Part shown: positions 12,701 to 23,400 of the stretch, piece after piece | How positions within the stretch are numbered: the stretch's first letter is position 1 | Layout: each line of letters starts with the position of its first letter | DNA from: Panicum virgatum | Lineage: Eukaryota > Streptophyta > Magnoliopsida > Poales > Poaceae | DNA length: 64,000 bases | Assembly: GCF_016808335.1 (NCBI RefSeq) | Contig: NC_053144.1 | Coordinates: 310,001-374,000 of the forward strand | Direction of reading: 5' to 3' | The notes under the pieces: generated by a model | Told to the model about the DNA's origin: nothing | Database searches by the model: none | What the model saw: the letters and a program-made list of their open reading frames with translations, nothing else | Made by a program: the position numbers and the translations under genes

Positions 12701-15700
12701 GGGTAGAGAAGCTCCGCGTGGCTTAGCCTGGTAATGTACCCTAAGTTTACGTACTTCACTACCCTGTTACAAGTACTCTAGTATCCAGGACTGCTGACTT
12801 TAGAGGTCCCGGGCTCTCTTCTAGTATAAGGCTTGGTTTCTTTGCACCTTACTATGAGATCCGGTAACATGCTTCATCGGATTGTCAGCCACGGTCGCTC
12901 CAAGTCCACTCCGGTGGCCCGCTCCGGCGGAGACCGCTCGCCACGGTCGCTCCAAGTCCACTCCGGTGGCCCGCTCCGGCGGAGACCGCTCGCCACGGTC
13001 GTTCCAAGTCCACTCCGGTGGCCCGCTCCGGCGGAGACCGCTCGCCACGGTCGCTCCAAGTCCACTCCGGTGGCCCGCTCCGGCGGAGACCGCTCGCCAC
13101 GGTCGTTCCAAGTCCACTCCGGTGGCCCGCTCCGGCGGAGACCGCTCGCCACGGTCGTTCCAAGTCCACTCCGGTGGCCCGCTCCGGCGGAGACCGCTCG
13201 CCACGGTCGCTCCAAGTCCACTCCGGTGGCCCGCTCCGGCGGAGACCGCTCGCCACGGTCGTTCCAAGTCCACTCCGGTGGCCCGCTCCGGCGGAGACCG
13301 CTCGCCACGGTCGCTCCAAGTCCACTCCGGTGGCCCGCTCCGGCGGAGACCGCTCGCCACGGTCGCTCCAAGTCCACTCCGGTGGCCCGCTCCGGCGGAG
13401 ACCGCTCGCCACGGTCGCTCCAAGTCCACTCCGGTGGCCCGCTCCGGCGGAGACCGCTCGCCACGGTCGCTCCAAGTCCACTCCGGTGGCCCGCTCCGGC
13501 GGAGACGGTCGACAAAAGCCGGGTCCGGGAAGTAGTGCTACCCCCTGAGCGATCCGAAGTCCGTGTAGCCGCTTAGCTTGGTTCTGTACCCTAAGCCTAC
13601 ACCTTCGTCGCCCCGTGGAGAGCACTCTAGTACCTAAACCAGGCAACAATCATACCGGCCTCAGGGGTCCGGGATGCCCACTCTCTCCAAGAGCACACCA
13701 ACGCAATCAAGTTGCGTCGGAACACATCACGGTGGTGGCCCCACCCGCGGGTTCATACCTCTCCCGAGGTGGGCCCGGGGGCCACTGTCGGTACCCCAGG
13801 ACTGGGGTACCCCCTCTTGCTGTGACTAGGCAAGAGCCTTAGTAGTCATCCTTGACTACAACCAAACAGCCGGACCCCTGCAGTCCGAAGTCCTGTCCTC
13901 CCGACAAAGGTCCGGACCTGTTCCACGGCCGGGGAAGGTCTGGGAACGCCACGTGTCCCAGGAAAAACAGGCGCTCAAGCGCAAGCAACCAGGGCTCCGG
14001 ACCTCCCAAGGAATCCGGGCCCCCGCGGGGTCCCGGACCCCTCATAGGGTCCTGGATAGCAACCGGACCCCTCTCCAAGGGAAAGTTTGGACGCCCCGCC
14101 TCAGGGTGGTCCGGGGCCGACACGTGTATGAGGCCCTTGGTCTCCATATTGAGGCCCTTGGTCTCCATATTGAGGTCCACCTACCTTCGCATTTATTGCG
14201 GTAGGTGGACGTCCACTTTGATATAGTGGAAGCCGAGGCGTTTGACTGACCAGGGGGCACTATTGATCGCGTATTACCAAGGCAGTGGAGCCGATGGCGC
14301 CGCCCATGCCGCGTCTGCCAGTCTGCCGTAACAGTCGGATACGACGGCTCGGCTTCACCCATTATGACGCTACATAATAGCCTCAGCAGGCCACGCCGCA
14401 AGCTACGCTACTCCAACGGGCACCTAGCTGACGGAACAAGAGAAGACCCCTGTGACAGGAGAGCAGCAGTACGCATATCGAAGGAAAGATTCGCTACCAC
14501 TGTAGCCGCATTCACGTTGGGCCCACCTGTCGGGGCATCGACGTCCTATGTATCCGCTCCCCCTTGATCTATAAAAGGAGGGAGCGCCGCTAGAAAACCT
14601 CAGGCTGGGCAAGAGCCAAGGCCAGCAGAGGATAGGTTCATTCACACAACCAAGACAATACATCTCCCAGTGGACGTAGGGTATTACGCTCCGGCGGCCC
14701 GAACCACTCTAAATCGAGTGTTCTTGAGTCCTTGTCTCAGCGAAGATCCAGCCCCATCGCCTAGTACTTCCCCGAGTACTCCCTCACTGGGAATAGGCGG
14801 GTGCGCTCCGCCACCCGGCTGTGGGTACCCCTAAAAATCCCCACAACAGATTGGATTCATTGTCCTGGATCTCAACCAAAGTTTCTCAGATCAAGTATAC
14901 AAATTTCTTTAGTTGTATACATTTCAGTTATATGAGCCAAAAAACAACATATAATTGAATTTACCAAAGTCATTGTTATTTTAAATATCAAGCCCCCTTT
15001 TTTGACCTCTTTTTGCCTGGCCACTCCGATCACTTACTTTCAGGCGGCAAAAGAAACTGGTGCTCTACAGGCTGCCAAAAGCAAACTAGAAAAGGAAGTC
15101 GAGGAGCTTACTTGGCGACTACAGCTGGAGAAACGTATTAGGGTATCTCCTATCATTCAATTTACAATAACTTTGTTTTTTACTTGGTGCAAAATTCCCT
15201 AGGGGAGGAGCATAAACCTTAACACTTCCTCTATTCCAAATTATAGGTCGTTTTGGGTTCTCTAGGTACATAGTTTTTGCTATGCGCCTAGATATGAACG
15301 ATCTATAATTTGGAACAGAGAAAGTACTACAGTTTCAGCTGCATTATCTCTGGCAGTGTAGTGCATCCCTTTTTTTATTACTTGACATCGAAAGAGAAAT
15401 ATTTCTCAGGTAAACATTTTGGTGGGACAAAAAAGGCTCTACATTATCAGATGAGCCTATCATATTCATATGCTCTATGTACAATGTTTTTCTCTTAGTG
15501 TGGGCTATCTCCACTGCAAAAAGAGTATTATATATGATAATAACGGAAATAGCAATCTCAAACCCTGCGTTTGAGCTTTTTAAGCAGCTACATACACTCA
15601 TTCTTTCTACTTTCTGTAACCTGGTACCTCAGTCCTATGGGCCTCGATGAGCTTCTCTAATGTGTCGTGTACATTAAATGATTAAACATATCTTGAAGTT

Positions 15701-18700
15701 ATTAATACAAGAAGGTGGTCGTGTTTGCAAGGTTTCTAATGGTAATAGGATAGCATAAATCATTCATATGGTCACATTACATAAAAGGAAAAAAATGAAT
15801 TTTGATCATCACTGGGTTTTTTTGCATGTTTTGGTACTTGCAGGCTGATATGGAAGAAGCCAAGACACAAGAAAATAAGAAGCTCCAATTACAATTGCAG
15901 GAGTTGCAATTACAGCTCAAGGACACAAAGGACCTATTGAAAAGGGAACATGAAGCTGCCAAAGAAGCATCAGAGAAAGCTGCTGCAGTACCAGAGATCC
16001 TTGCTGATACAGCTCGAGTCAATGATCTTACTTCTGAAAACGAGCGGCTTAAGGTATCAGAGAAAGCTGCTGCAGTACCAGTAATGTCTGTAGCCTCAAT
16101 TTAGTTAGTGATATGCTTCTCTTTTTACTTCCAGATATTGGTGGCCTCTTTTGAGGAAAAACTTCAGAAAACAGAGCAAAAGTTCGAAGAAACAGAGAAA
16201 GCTAGGGAAGAATTACTAAATAAAGCCACAGATGCAGAGTCAAAGATAAATGAATTGAAGAACACAATGCAAAGGTTCTTATGATGTTACATGAAATTGC
16301 TAATTCTATCTGTCAAGTTATCAGGCATTACATCTGTATATTTTGCTATGATTAGCCTTCAAGAAAAGCTGACTAACACGGAAGCAGAAAACAATGTTCT
16401 CCGCCAGCAGGCTATGAAAGCAAGACCTGATAATATGCCTTTGCTTAACATGCATCGGAAATCAGTACTCTCTCTCTCTCCCTCCCTCCCTCCCTCCCTC
16501 CCTCTCTGGTCCTATCTAGTAATTATGAACATTTGGCCTACACATACTCTTATGCTTCTCTGTATTTGCAACTCTGCAGAATTTGGGTAACGGAAGTGTA
16601 CATTCTGATGAACAGGTGGGTGGAGCTTAAGCATCATAGGTGTTTATAACCTTTTTTTTATTTTATAACCTAATATAATAATATCTCCAGACACCTCACG
16701 CCACTCCTATGGAATTTGGAAGGAGATCCCTCATCGAGAGAAATAATGTATATTTACTTGGCCGATACTTAATATCTAGAAGCATTTGATAGAAGGGAAA
16801 AACAATTAAATCATGGCTTCATTTAACCTTCCTTGCAGGAGAGTGTGGACACACTGATAAATTGCGTTGTTGAAAATGTTGGATTCAGTGAAGGAAGGCC
16901 AGTTGCTGCAATAACCATATACAAATGCCTGCTTCATTGGAGAGTTTTCGAGACAGACAAAACAAATGTTTTTGATCGACTGATTCAGATTTTTGGTTCT
17001 GCTATGCAGGTATTCCTTTCTAGCATTCCAAGCCAAATTGCTTTGTTTGCTTTTTATCTCAATATACTTACCTTCCTAGAATGTTATGAATTTCTCAGAA
17101 ACAAGATAACAATGCTGATCTCGCATACTGGTTGTCAAATTCATCATCTTTATTGATTATACTACAAAAGAGCCTCAAACCTCCTGGTTCTTCTGTAACA
17201 ACTCCAATGAAAAGACCACAGACTCAGACATCATTCCTTGGAAGGATGGTATGTCACGCAACTATCTATCATTGCATGATATAATTTTGCATTTCAGCTG
17301 ATGGAACCATTGAGCCTGTTTTTCAGATGAAATATGTACTGTTTACTCTAGTATCAACATATGGCAGCAGTTGTGGTAGTACCATTCTTAAGCTCTGATT
17401 CATTGGGGCTTGACCGCTTGAGCATGGAAACATTGAATATAACAGGCTGTTACCGCATATATTCAGGATTTTGTGGGTTATGCTAATCTGTCCATTGTTG
17501 TTTGTGTGGCCTGCCTGTTGTTAGTATCGACGCTACTGAGCCAGGCTAACCACTTGGGCTCCCGACCAGTCGCAGTATAATAGCATTGTAAGAGGGTTAA
17601 TTTTTTTCAAGAAGAAAAAGTAGATATATAACTTTTTAAGCACATATAATGATTTAATTTACAATAAGAACAAATTAGGATTCGCTGACTCTGATTCTAG
17701 CCGCGGTAATTTGATAAAATTTTGGATAGGATACAAAAGGTTATCTTGATTTTTTTTCCCTTTGGTGTTATACGGTCCTCAGGTATTTCGTGCTTCAAAT
17801 ATAACTGTTGATATGGATCTCGTGCGCCAAGTTGAGGCCAAGTATCCTGCTCTCCTTTTCAAGCAGCAACTAACAGCTTTTGTGGAAGGCTTATATGGAA
17901 TGATCCGAGACAATGTGAAGAAAGAAATATCTTCAGTACTGTCACTAGTCATTCAGGTTACCCCATCTATCGAAAGTCACCCTCAGGTTAAAGATTAATT
18001 CATGTTTCTGATTGTTCCAGCAGGATTAGTACAATTTTCAAAATAAGCTCAACCCATCCTGACAATCTAGATTTGCCAAGCTATATTTGCAAGTACTGCA
18101 TTTGGTAAAAAAAACAATCAATGATTTGTTTTTATGGACTTAAGGTGCAACTTCGACCACTATTTTTCTAGGAAAGTATAGTTTTGTGTCCAATAAAAGT
18201 AGGATATTGTTATGAAAAGTGTTTTTTCAAGATAACATGATTTTCATATATCCAGATTACATGGTATAGGAATCAAACGTTTGACCGGATTTTGGTCAAA
18301 GTGTCTAAGCATTTGTGACCAAAATGATTAGAATACTATGCTGATTTTAACTTACCTGACCATTTCTCACTGTTATCATTCGTTCAGTAACTTGCCATTA
18401 TCACTGACGTGCTGAACACTTTGTGAGTGATATGCAAAGAAATTAGGATGTTCCTTCTGTCATGCATATATCTTCTTGCTTTTATAAGGCTCTCCTGGTT
18501 CCTGATTAGGCTGTCATTTTTAAAGTTGCATGCGCTCTATTTCCGGACATGATTTGTTGTTGCTAGTCTAATGCCAGTTCTTATATCCTTATTGATTCTC
18601 AAGGCACCAAGAAATGCAAAAGCTGGATTGATTACAGATCAAGGTAGCTATTGGCAGGTGATAGTCAACCATTTGAATGACCTCTTGAAAATTTTGCAAG

Positions 18701-20251
18701 AAAATTGTGTAAGTGCTATCTGTGTACTTGCATTGCATTTGGTTACATGGTGTTCTGACTTGTGATCATTATGCAAAATTCTAGGTACCGGCAATTTTTT
18801 CTCGGAAGATCTTTACACAGATATTCTCGTTTATTAACGCTCATCTCTTAAATGGGTAGAGATTTTGAGTCTATAATTCCGCCTGACATAGTTTTTTTCG
18901 TAACACTAATGTTTTCTTCTCCTGTAACTATGACTTAGTCTTCTTGTGCGTCGTGAGTGCTGTTCTTTTAGCAATGGAGAATATGTGAAACAAGGGCTGG
19001 ATGAACTTGAGTCATGGTGCACACAGGCCAAGCCAGAGGTAAATGAGAGGGGAGGAAAGATTGTATTCCCCTGAACATTGAGAACATGTCTTCTTAACAC
19101 CCCACCCCCACCCCCTCCTCCTCCTCAAGTCTTATATGGCTTGAATGAAATTTCTAAAGGTGGAGCAAATAGTCCCCTGGGCAGTCTTTTTTTCTTCCTG
19201 TCATGTACTTTCATGAAATGCTTGCAAGCTAAAATAAACAGTTTAAAATGTTCATTTGTACCAGAAAAAGCTATGCTACCCCAAATAACATCAAACCCTT
19301 CTATTGGAAGATGATGCTAGACGACCATCTGGCACGCCTCCCGATTCAACATTGCATCTCTTCTTTAAACTAAAACGTAGCCAAGTGTTGGTTAGGTTTC
19401 AGTTTGAGCTTTTGTAAGGGGGCACGTGGTTTATCTAAGCGCATATTTATTTTCTTGCAGTATTTGTTAGGTTTTAATGTACTTTGGCGTTTCGTAGTAA
19501 AGGCAGAGATAGTGTTTCTTTTTACTAACTCTCAAGCACGAACAGTATGCAGGATCTGCTTTTGATGAACTTAAGCACATATGCCAAGCTGTTGGTTTCT
19601 TGGTATGTGTAACTTGAGCATACATCTTTTATTTTTATTACTGATGTAGCATTGGTAAGTGAAATGGAGCCTATGTTTTGGTTGTCAGGTCATTTTCAAA
19701 AAGTTCAGGATCTCATATGATGAAATCATCAACGATCTGTGCCCAGTAAGCTGCCTACCCCCACAACCACACATGTTAGGGAGACGGTATTGCTTATTTG
19801 CACTGTGATGATGCAGGTGTTGAGTGTTCAACAGATTTACAAAATATGCACGCAGTACTGGGATGACAAATATAATACTGAGAGTGTATCTGAAGAGGTA
19901 AATATATATTAATGCGTGAGGTTGCATTGGAGGATTCATGCGGTGGAAGGTTAAATGGGATGGACTTGTTGGTTGATTGTAGGTGCTTGACGAGATGAAA
20001 AAGCTGGTGAACGAAGGGAGCGCTTCAGACAATACGTTTTTACTCGATGAGGAAATAAGGTAGGTACTACTACTACATTGTATATTTTTTTTTCCTTTTC
20101 TTTTTCTTGATATTTATTATTTGGTGGCGCAAACAGCATGCCTCTATCGCTGGAGGAGATCGCGAGCTCAATGGACGCTAAGGAGTTCCAGAATGTGAGT
20201 CCGCCCCAAGAACTCCTTGACAACGCGGCTTTCCAGTTCTTGAGAAGCTGA
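737..20251 (+). CDS. Class XI myosin heavy chain (complete, 38 coding exons)
   Basis: Actin-based plus-end motor that drives organelle and vesicle movement in plant cells. Coding exons: 737-739 (ATG only), 1036-1164, 1281-1424, 1975-2120, 2196-2352, 2616-2674, 2784-2943, 3366-3515, 3600-3736, 3826-3972, 4085-4186, 4905-4962, 5074-5175, 7284-7321, 7417-7543, 8099-8266, 8335-8466, 9118-9227, 9299-9359, 9633-9810, 9918-10123, 10748-10867, 15044-15142, 15844-16053, 16135-16274, 16356-16464, 16580-16615, 16839-17009, 17099-17248, 17783-17956, 18604-18708, 18785-18855, 18939-19038, 19546-19602, 19689-19745, 19817-19897, 19983-20059, 20137-20251. They join in frame to 1,461 residues. Domains: SH3-like N-terminus; motor with P-loop GESGAGKT (156-163), switch I NNNSR (about 210-214) and switch II DIYGFE (434-439); about six IQ motifs (735-878) for calmodulin-like light chains; coiled coil (about 879-1064); cargo-binding globular tail with DIL domain (about 1076-1461). 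All junctions are GT-AG. The motor has FLTN where most family members have FKTN after switch II. Despite four transposon insertions in introns, no exon is broken. Confidence 0.96.
5347..6947 (+). mobile_element. Short non-autonomous Copia-type LTR retrotransposon in myosin intron 13
   Basis: Two directly repeated LTRs, about 5347-5656 and 6625-6947, both begin TGTTAG and end ATAACA. The 5' LTR is followed at 5660-5670 by TGGTATCAGAG, the initiator-tRNA-Met primer binding site typical of Ty1/Copia elements. The 3' LTR is preceded by a G-rich purine stretch. The LTRs differ by substitutions and by an insertion of about 15-20 bp, so this copy is not recent. There is no protease, integrase or reverse transcriptase, so it must have been mobilised in trans. 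The 5' flank reads ACAAG and the same word overlaps the 3' LTR end, so the target duplication is ambiguous. Confidence 0.8.
5671..6567 (+). CDS. Gag-like ORF of the non-autonomous Copia element, with an IQ-like motif
   Basis: A 298-residue frame starts with the ATG directly after the primer binding site and ends shortly before the 3' LTR. The first 60 residues are proline-rich, then a short amphipathic stretch rich in leucine, glutamate and arginine (about residues 19-50). Residues 121-144 contain [18 protein letters not shown], which fits the IQ calmodulin-binding consensus. I recognise no zinc knuckle, protease or polymerase. It is probably the only product of this element, perhaps a gag remnant or an ORF of unknown role. 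It lies wholly within a myosin intron and is not part of the myosin protein. Confidence 0.5.
   Translation: MPGDEKTPAPPPPPLPTSIEELAAMMTKLLGSLEARMEARLTLLESRFAAAFPSFTAPSPVPPQQHGEGIFYGGVDGTQVAAALLPVAAHCWHPVVPAAVALPQLGKKKAFAWEDACHVFAAVRLQAAARGLLARRRLQEMRRQMHEAALTTVNLGKGGHIHVPSDGHQQSRRFAAIFTREHGVVSMVGDLQLCGSGGRGGDFLFVIGGDAVPSATAFRYRPTRGRLRWSQSRLIPGGRTRAPLSFRWSPWDPGGDIRADPARGGCPPYLQESKIKSRSLFKISRNVKRLVLRCSVCV
10241..10517 (-). mobile_element. tRNA-derived SINE in myosin intron 21
   Basis: Read on the minus strand, the head near 10500 holds an A-box-like TAGCCAGACTGG followed by a B-box-like GAGTTCGACTTCC near 10450, as in RNA polymerase III promoters of tRNA-derived SINEs. The element ends on that strand in a T run (10241-10249 on the + strand is A-rich). 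It is flanked by a 16-bp target-site duplication with one mismatch, ATCTGGATCCAATGAT at 10225-10240 and ATCTGGATCAAATGAT at 10518-10533. No coding capacity is expected. Its family resembles grass Au or p-SINE types, but the exact family was not determined. Confidence 0.8.
10956..14848 (+). mobile_element. Non-autonomous Gypsy-like LTR retrotransposon in myosin intron 22
   Basis: LTRs of 1,063 bp at 10956-12018 and 13786-14848 start TGTCGG and end ACAACA. They look identical throughout: every open frame recurs at an offset of exactly 2,830 bases. A perfect 5-bp target duplication, GATTG, lies at 10951-10955 and 14849-14853. A primer binding site beginning TGGCGCC (12022-12039) follows the 5' LTR and a polypurine tract GTGGGCCCGGGGGCCAC lies just before the 3' LTR, setting the + orientation. 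Each LTR has a TATA-like CTATAAAAGG (about 11739-11748 and 14569-14578). The 1,767-bp interior has no gag or pol, so the copy depends on proteins of another element. The identical LTRs imply very recent insertion. Confidence 0.95.
12889..13512 (+). repeat. Twelve-copy 52-bp GC-rich tandem repeat inside the Gypsy-like element
   Basis: A unit beginning CCACGGTCGCTCCAAGTCCA recurs every 52 bp from 12889 to about 13512, twelve copies, the last diverging near its end. Copies differ mainly at one position, GTCGCTCC versus GTCGTTCC; copies 3, 5, 6 and 8 carry T. Since 52 is not a multiple of three and the unit has no stop in any frame, long open frames appear on both strands. These are by-products of the repeat and not genes. 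There are no unique spacers, so this is not a CRISPR array. Confidence 0.95.
15224..15326. mobile_element. Stowaway-like MITE in myosin intron 23
   Basis: The roughly 103-bp unit has terminal inverted repeats: the left arm CTATTCCAAATTATAGGTCG matches the reverse complement of the right arm (GTTCCAAATTATAGATCG). A second inner hairpin is visible between TCTAGGTACATAG and TATGCGCCTAGA. It is flanked by TA-like sequence and has no coding capacity. These traits fit the Stowaway (Tc1/mariner) class. Confidence 0.7.
16465..16504 (+). repeat. CT/CCCT microsatellite in myosin intron 26
   Basis: A pyrimidine tract made of CT repeats followed by CCCT repeats begins right at the splice donor of the exon ending at 16464. 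The intron is otherwise ordinary. Confidence 0.8.
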
Positions 20252-20457
20252 GGCCTACAATCGTAGATGGATCGGAGTAGATTAGATAGCTGCTGATGTA
20301 GATTATTCTCAGATACTGTAGATATAGCTAGCTAGCTAGCTTTGGAATTGATTCGTTTTTGTGACGATTGATGATATTGCTTGCTTCATTCTCGCTCTCC
20401 CAGACCGGCCCTTGTAAATTAGTTGCTTCATTCTTTCTTCTTCACTTAAGTGTATAT
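20252..20457 (+). other. Myosin 3' UTR and downstream flank
   Basis: The stop codon TGA at 20249-20251 is followed by AT-rich sequence with a GCTAGCTAGC run near 20325-20340. No clear AATAAA signal was pinned down. The Copia element begins at 20458, so the insertion lies at or just beyond the transcript end. Confidence 0.4.
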
Positions 20458-23400
20458 TGTAGGAGAATAATTGTGTCTATTTTTCTAAACCCTAGAAGGG
20501 TGGGCAATATAATAGCTATACATGGGCTTCTAGATGGGCCTCTATACATGGGCTCAATATACACCAATACCCCCCGCAGTCTGAACTACCGGCGCAGCGG
20601 TGTTCAAGACTGGACAACAAGAAAGCCAACACCCCACGCAGTCTGAACTACCGTCGCAGCGGTGTTCAAGACTGGACAAGAAGAAAATACAAAGGGCAAA
20701 TACCCCCCTGCAGCCACAACTAGCCACTGGCTACGTTGAGGCTGGAGCGAAACTCCAAGAACGTCGAGGAGGGAAGACCCTTGGTGAAGATGTCGGCAAA
20801 CTGGGAGGTGGTCGGGACATGGAGAACCCGAACATCGTCGACGGCGACCCTGTCACGCACGAAGTGCAAGTCGATCTCCACATGCTTCGTCCGCTGATGC
20901 TAGACGGGGTTAGTGGAGAGATACACGGCGCTGACGTTGTCGCAGTAGACGGCGTGCTCTTGGCGAGCGGGCTATAGAGCTCCGCCAAGAGCTGTCGGAG
21001 TCAGGACGGCTCCGCCACGCCGTTAGCGACAGCCCAGTATTCCGCTTCAGCACTGGAGCAGGAGACAACCGGCTGCCGCTTGGACGATCAGGAGACAAGG
21101 TTGCCGCCCAGGAAGACAGCGTAGCCGGAAGTGGAGCGGCAAGTGTCCGGGCAGCCAGCCCAGTCAGCGTCGGTGTAGACAACCAGCTCAGAGATGGGAG
21201 AGCGGTGAAGAACCAAGCCGAAGCCAACAGTGCCACGGACGTAGCGGAGAAGACGCTTCAGTGCAGTAAGGTGAGACTCCCGGGGATCATGCATGTGAAG
21301 ACAGACCTGCTGAACGGCATAGGTGAGATCCGGCCGGGTGAAGGTGAGGTACTGCAAGGCACTGGCAAGGCTCCGGTAGGCAGTAGGATCAGCCACGGGA
21401 TCACCCAGATCAGCAAACAACTTCGCCCGAGTATCGACAGGAGTGGAGTATGGCTTGCAACCAGTCATCCTAGCCCGCTCCAGAATGTCGAGTGCATACT
21501 GCCGCTGGTGAAGGAACATGCCAGATGGGCGAGTCTCAACAGTAACGCCCAAGAAGTGGTGGAGCTGACCAAGATCATTCATAGCAAACTCCTATTGCAG
21601 AGAGGAGATAATGTGCTCAAGCAACTGCTGACTGGAGGCGGTGAGCACAATATCATCAACATAGAGCAGCAGGTAGGCAGTCTCATCCCCACGCAGTAGA
21701 TGAACAGAGAAGTGTCAGCCTTGGCCTCGGTGAAGCCCAAAGTCAGCAAGAATGTGGCGAACCGAGATTACCAAGCCCGAGGAGCCTGCTTCAGACCATA
21801 GAGGGACTTATTGAGCCGGCAGACAATATCCAGACGACTCGAGTTCATAAATCCCGCTGGCTGACTACAGTAGACTGTCTCTGACAGAGTGCCATGGAGA
21901 AAGGCATTCTTCACATCCAGCTGGTGCACAGGCCAAGAGCGAGAAAGCGCAAGCGAGAAGACCGTGCGCACAGTAGCAGGTTTCACCACTGGACTGAAGG
22001 TCTCATCATAGTCCACACCAGGCCGCTGAGTGAAACTCCGGAGAACCCAGCGAGTTTTGTAGCGCTCCAGTGTGCCATCAGCCCGACGCTTATGCGTCCA
22101 GATCCACTTGCCAGTGACCACATTGCAACCAGACGGACGTGGCACGAGGTCCCACGTCTGGTTGGCAAGGAGAGCCGCGTACTCCTCTTCCATCGCGCGA
22201 CGCCAGTGAGGATCCGCCAAGGCGTCGCAGACAGAGGAGGGTACCGGAGAGACCCGCGGCTCTCCCTAGGTGGCGGAGAGAGTCGCGGCCTGAGACGCCA
22301 TCCGCCGAGTCACCATGGGATGGATATGCCGAGGATCCCGATGGATGACGGGCGGGTGGTACACCACCGGCTTGACGCGAGAGCGAGTCAGCGGAGGCAG
22401 CGGCGGCGGCTCTGGTGTAGATGGCGGCGGTGATGACTCCGGTGTAGGCGCCACAGGAGCTGCCGGATTCGGAGGCGGCGCCGGTGCCGGCGCCAAACGA
22501 CGCCAGTACACCTGCACTGGCTGAGCGTACCGCGTAGGTGCAGGGGGAGGCACCGGGCATACGCGTGGCGCAGCAAGAGACACCGGGTCCGTGCGCAGCA
22601 CGACCTTAGGTCCGGGGGCCGCACGTGGCGCGGCCGCGGGCACCGGGGCCGCACTCGGCGCAGCCGGGATCACCGGAAGTGGTATTGGTGTACCGGAAAA
22701 ACCTGCAGGGAAAGGACAGATAGGGAAAGGTGGCTGAAGCACCGGGTCAGTCGAAAACATGGACTCCAACTCCGGGTCAGGAGAAGGTGTGGAGGAGGTG
22801 GAGTAGGAGAAATCTGACTCGTCAAACATGATGTGTCGGGAGATGAGGACCCGGCGAGAGGTGAGGTCAAAGCATCGGTAGCCCTTGTGGTCAGGAGAGT
22901 AACCAAGAAACACACAACGAGTCGAGCGGGGTGCCAGCTTGTGAGGAGCAGTGGCGAAGATGTTAGGATAACATGCGCACCCGAAGACCCGAAGGTGGTC
23001 GTAGCGAGGAGGGTTACCGAAAAGAGCGTGGTGTGGAGTGGGAGCAGGAGAAGCAGTGGACGGAAGACGGTTAAGCAAGTAGATGGCGGTGTGGAGGCTC
23101 TCAGCCCAGAAGCGGGGAGGCAGAGAGGCCTAGATCAGAAGAGTGCACATGACGTTCTGGGGAGAGGTATACGGACAAGACATACGCAGCTGAACACCCC
23201 GAGAAAGGAAGAAGGAACGGGAGGTGGAGTTATCGAACTCACGCCTGTTGTCACACTGGACGGCCTTAATGGTGAGGCCGAACTGAGTGGACATTCAGGC
23301 AAAGAAGTGGAGGAGGGTGGGGAAGGTCTCAGACTTGGCGCACAAAGGAAAAGTCCAAGAGTAATGAGAAAAATCATCAACCACCACCAGATAGTATTTA

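Noticed and set aside
12889..13512. CRISPR-like array
   Set aside because: Units are head-to-tail without unique spacers, and the context is a plant retrotransposon.
12821..13649. Long overlapping open frames of 176-254 codons on both strands
   Set aside because: They are translations of the 52-bp tandem repeat, which has no stop in any frame; the repeated peptide on each strand has no gene features.
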